DNA from: Methanomicrobiales archaeon
Lineage (GTDB): Archaea > Halobacteriota > Methanomicrobia > Methanomicrobiales > JACTUA01
Length of the DNA stretch: 5,656 bases
Direction of reading: 5' to 3'
Assembly: GCA_028678965.1 (NCBI GenBank)
Contig: JAJRCM010000094.1
Location: 1-5,656, forward strand
Shown: positions 5,197 through 5,656 of the stretch, one piece after another
Layout: every line of letters starts with the position of its first letter
Position numbering within the stretch: position 1 is the stretch's first letter
The notes under the pieces: model-generated
Told to the model about the DNA's origin: nothing
Database searches by the model: none
Seen by the model: only the letters and a program-made list of their open reading frames with translations
Made by a program: the position numbers and the translations under genes

Positions 5197-5656
5197 ATGG
5201 ATCTCATCATCGGTCAGGTCGGGGATCATGAGGTATCCATTGATGCCCAGGAGCTCGTCACCGGTCGGACGTGCATCATCGCCCAGTCAGGGGCCGGGAA
5301 ATCCTGGGCTATCGCGGTGATCTGTGAACGCCTCTGTCGCAAGGGCATCGGGTTTTGTATCATCGATACCGAAGGAGAATACCACTCCCTGAAGGAGAAA
5401 TACCCTGTGCTCTGGCTGGGTTCTGATGAGCGTGCAGACCTGGATATCGAGATAGCGAACATCCGCGAGGTCATGATCAAGGCGGTCAGGAACGGCACCG
5501 CTGTCATTTTTGATGTCTCAGAAACGGAAATGCGGGATCGGGTAAATGCCCTCGCCCAGGTTCTGTATGAGATCGCTTCGGAGCTACGGCTCCCCTACCT
5601 CCTGATCATCGAGGAGGCGGATAAGTTCATCCCCCAGTCAAGAGACTCGAGCAAGA
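5197..5656 (+). CDS. HerA-like (DUF87) ATPase, 3' end beyond window
   Basis: The first 153 residues are present. The Walker A motif is AQSGAGKS (29-36); the strand CIIDTEGEYHSL (54-65) carries the D-x-E-G-E signature typical of HerA/FtsK-type DUF87 proteins; Walker B is YLLIIEEADKF (134-144) with catalytic E139/E140. HerA-type ATPases form hexameric rings that translocate DNA and usually drive a partner nuclease such as NurA. Only 28 residues precede Walker A, so the N-terminal HAS-barrel of canonical HerA is absent and this is a short HerA-like paralogue rather than the repair HerA. An in-frame TAG at 5191 fixes ATG 5197 as the earliest start; the Shine-Dalgarno is weak, which suits reinitiation after the upstream gene. 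The C-terminal half (arginine finger, sensor regions) cannot be seen. A role with the preceding nuclease-like protein is likely from the 30-base spacing. Confidence 0.88.
   Translation, partial: MDLIIGQVGDHEVSIDAQELVTGRTCIIAQSGAGKSWAIAVICERLCRKGIGFCIIDTEGEYHSLKEKYPVLWLGSDERADLDIEIANIREVMIKAVRNGTAVIFDVSETEMRDRVNALAQVLYEIASELRLPYLLIIEEADKFIPQSRDSSK

Overview
The window looks archaeal and most like a methanogen of the order Methanomicrobiales. This is an inference from gene content and signals, not a proven assignment. The supporting signs are a secreted NosD-type beta-helix protein with a Thr/Pro-rich linker, a winged-helix–FHA fusion protein, an E-Z/PBS-lyase type HEAT-repeat protein, a DUF87/HerA-like ATPase without a HAS-barrel, archaeal TATA-like boxes and an oligo-T terminator. 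No rRNA, tRNA, CRISPR array or insertion sequence is visible.

Layout. Positions 1-1224 (minus) hold the 5' part of a secreted, membrane-anchored beta-helix protein that runs off the left edge. It follows, 6 bp behind the stop codon, a winged-helix–FHA gene (1231-2055, minus), so the two form a likely operon. A 170-bp divergent region (2056-2225) carries TATA-like boxes for both directions and two 13-bp direct repeats set 22 bp apart. A HEAT-repeat protein gene (2226-3239, plus) follows. The non-coding stretch 3240-3486 contains a weak terminator-like hairpin and two strong inverted repeats, which lie directly in front of a small unrecognised gene (3487-3855, plus). That gene ends in a T7 terminator. 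After it, a new TATA-like element precedes a gene for a protein with a PD-(D/E)XK-nuclease-like core (3946-5166, plus). Thirty bases downstream begins a HerA-like ATPase (5197 to beyond 5656, plus), cut by the window edge.

How the parts may work together. The FHA protein (phosphothreonine reader plus DNA-binding domain) and the HEAT protein (protein-interaction scaffold) are divergently arranged and could share control through the direct repeats. The right-hand pair, a nuclease-fold protein and a hexameric-type DNA-pumping ATPase, resembles in organisation the NurA–HerA and nuclease–HerA defence or DNA-processing pairs. The nuclease-like partner is not one I recognise, and the usual catalytic lysine is replaced by valine. 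This pair is the best candidate for an undescribed system, but the ATPase is incomplete here and the functional link is inference.
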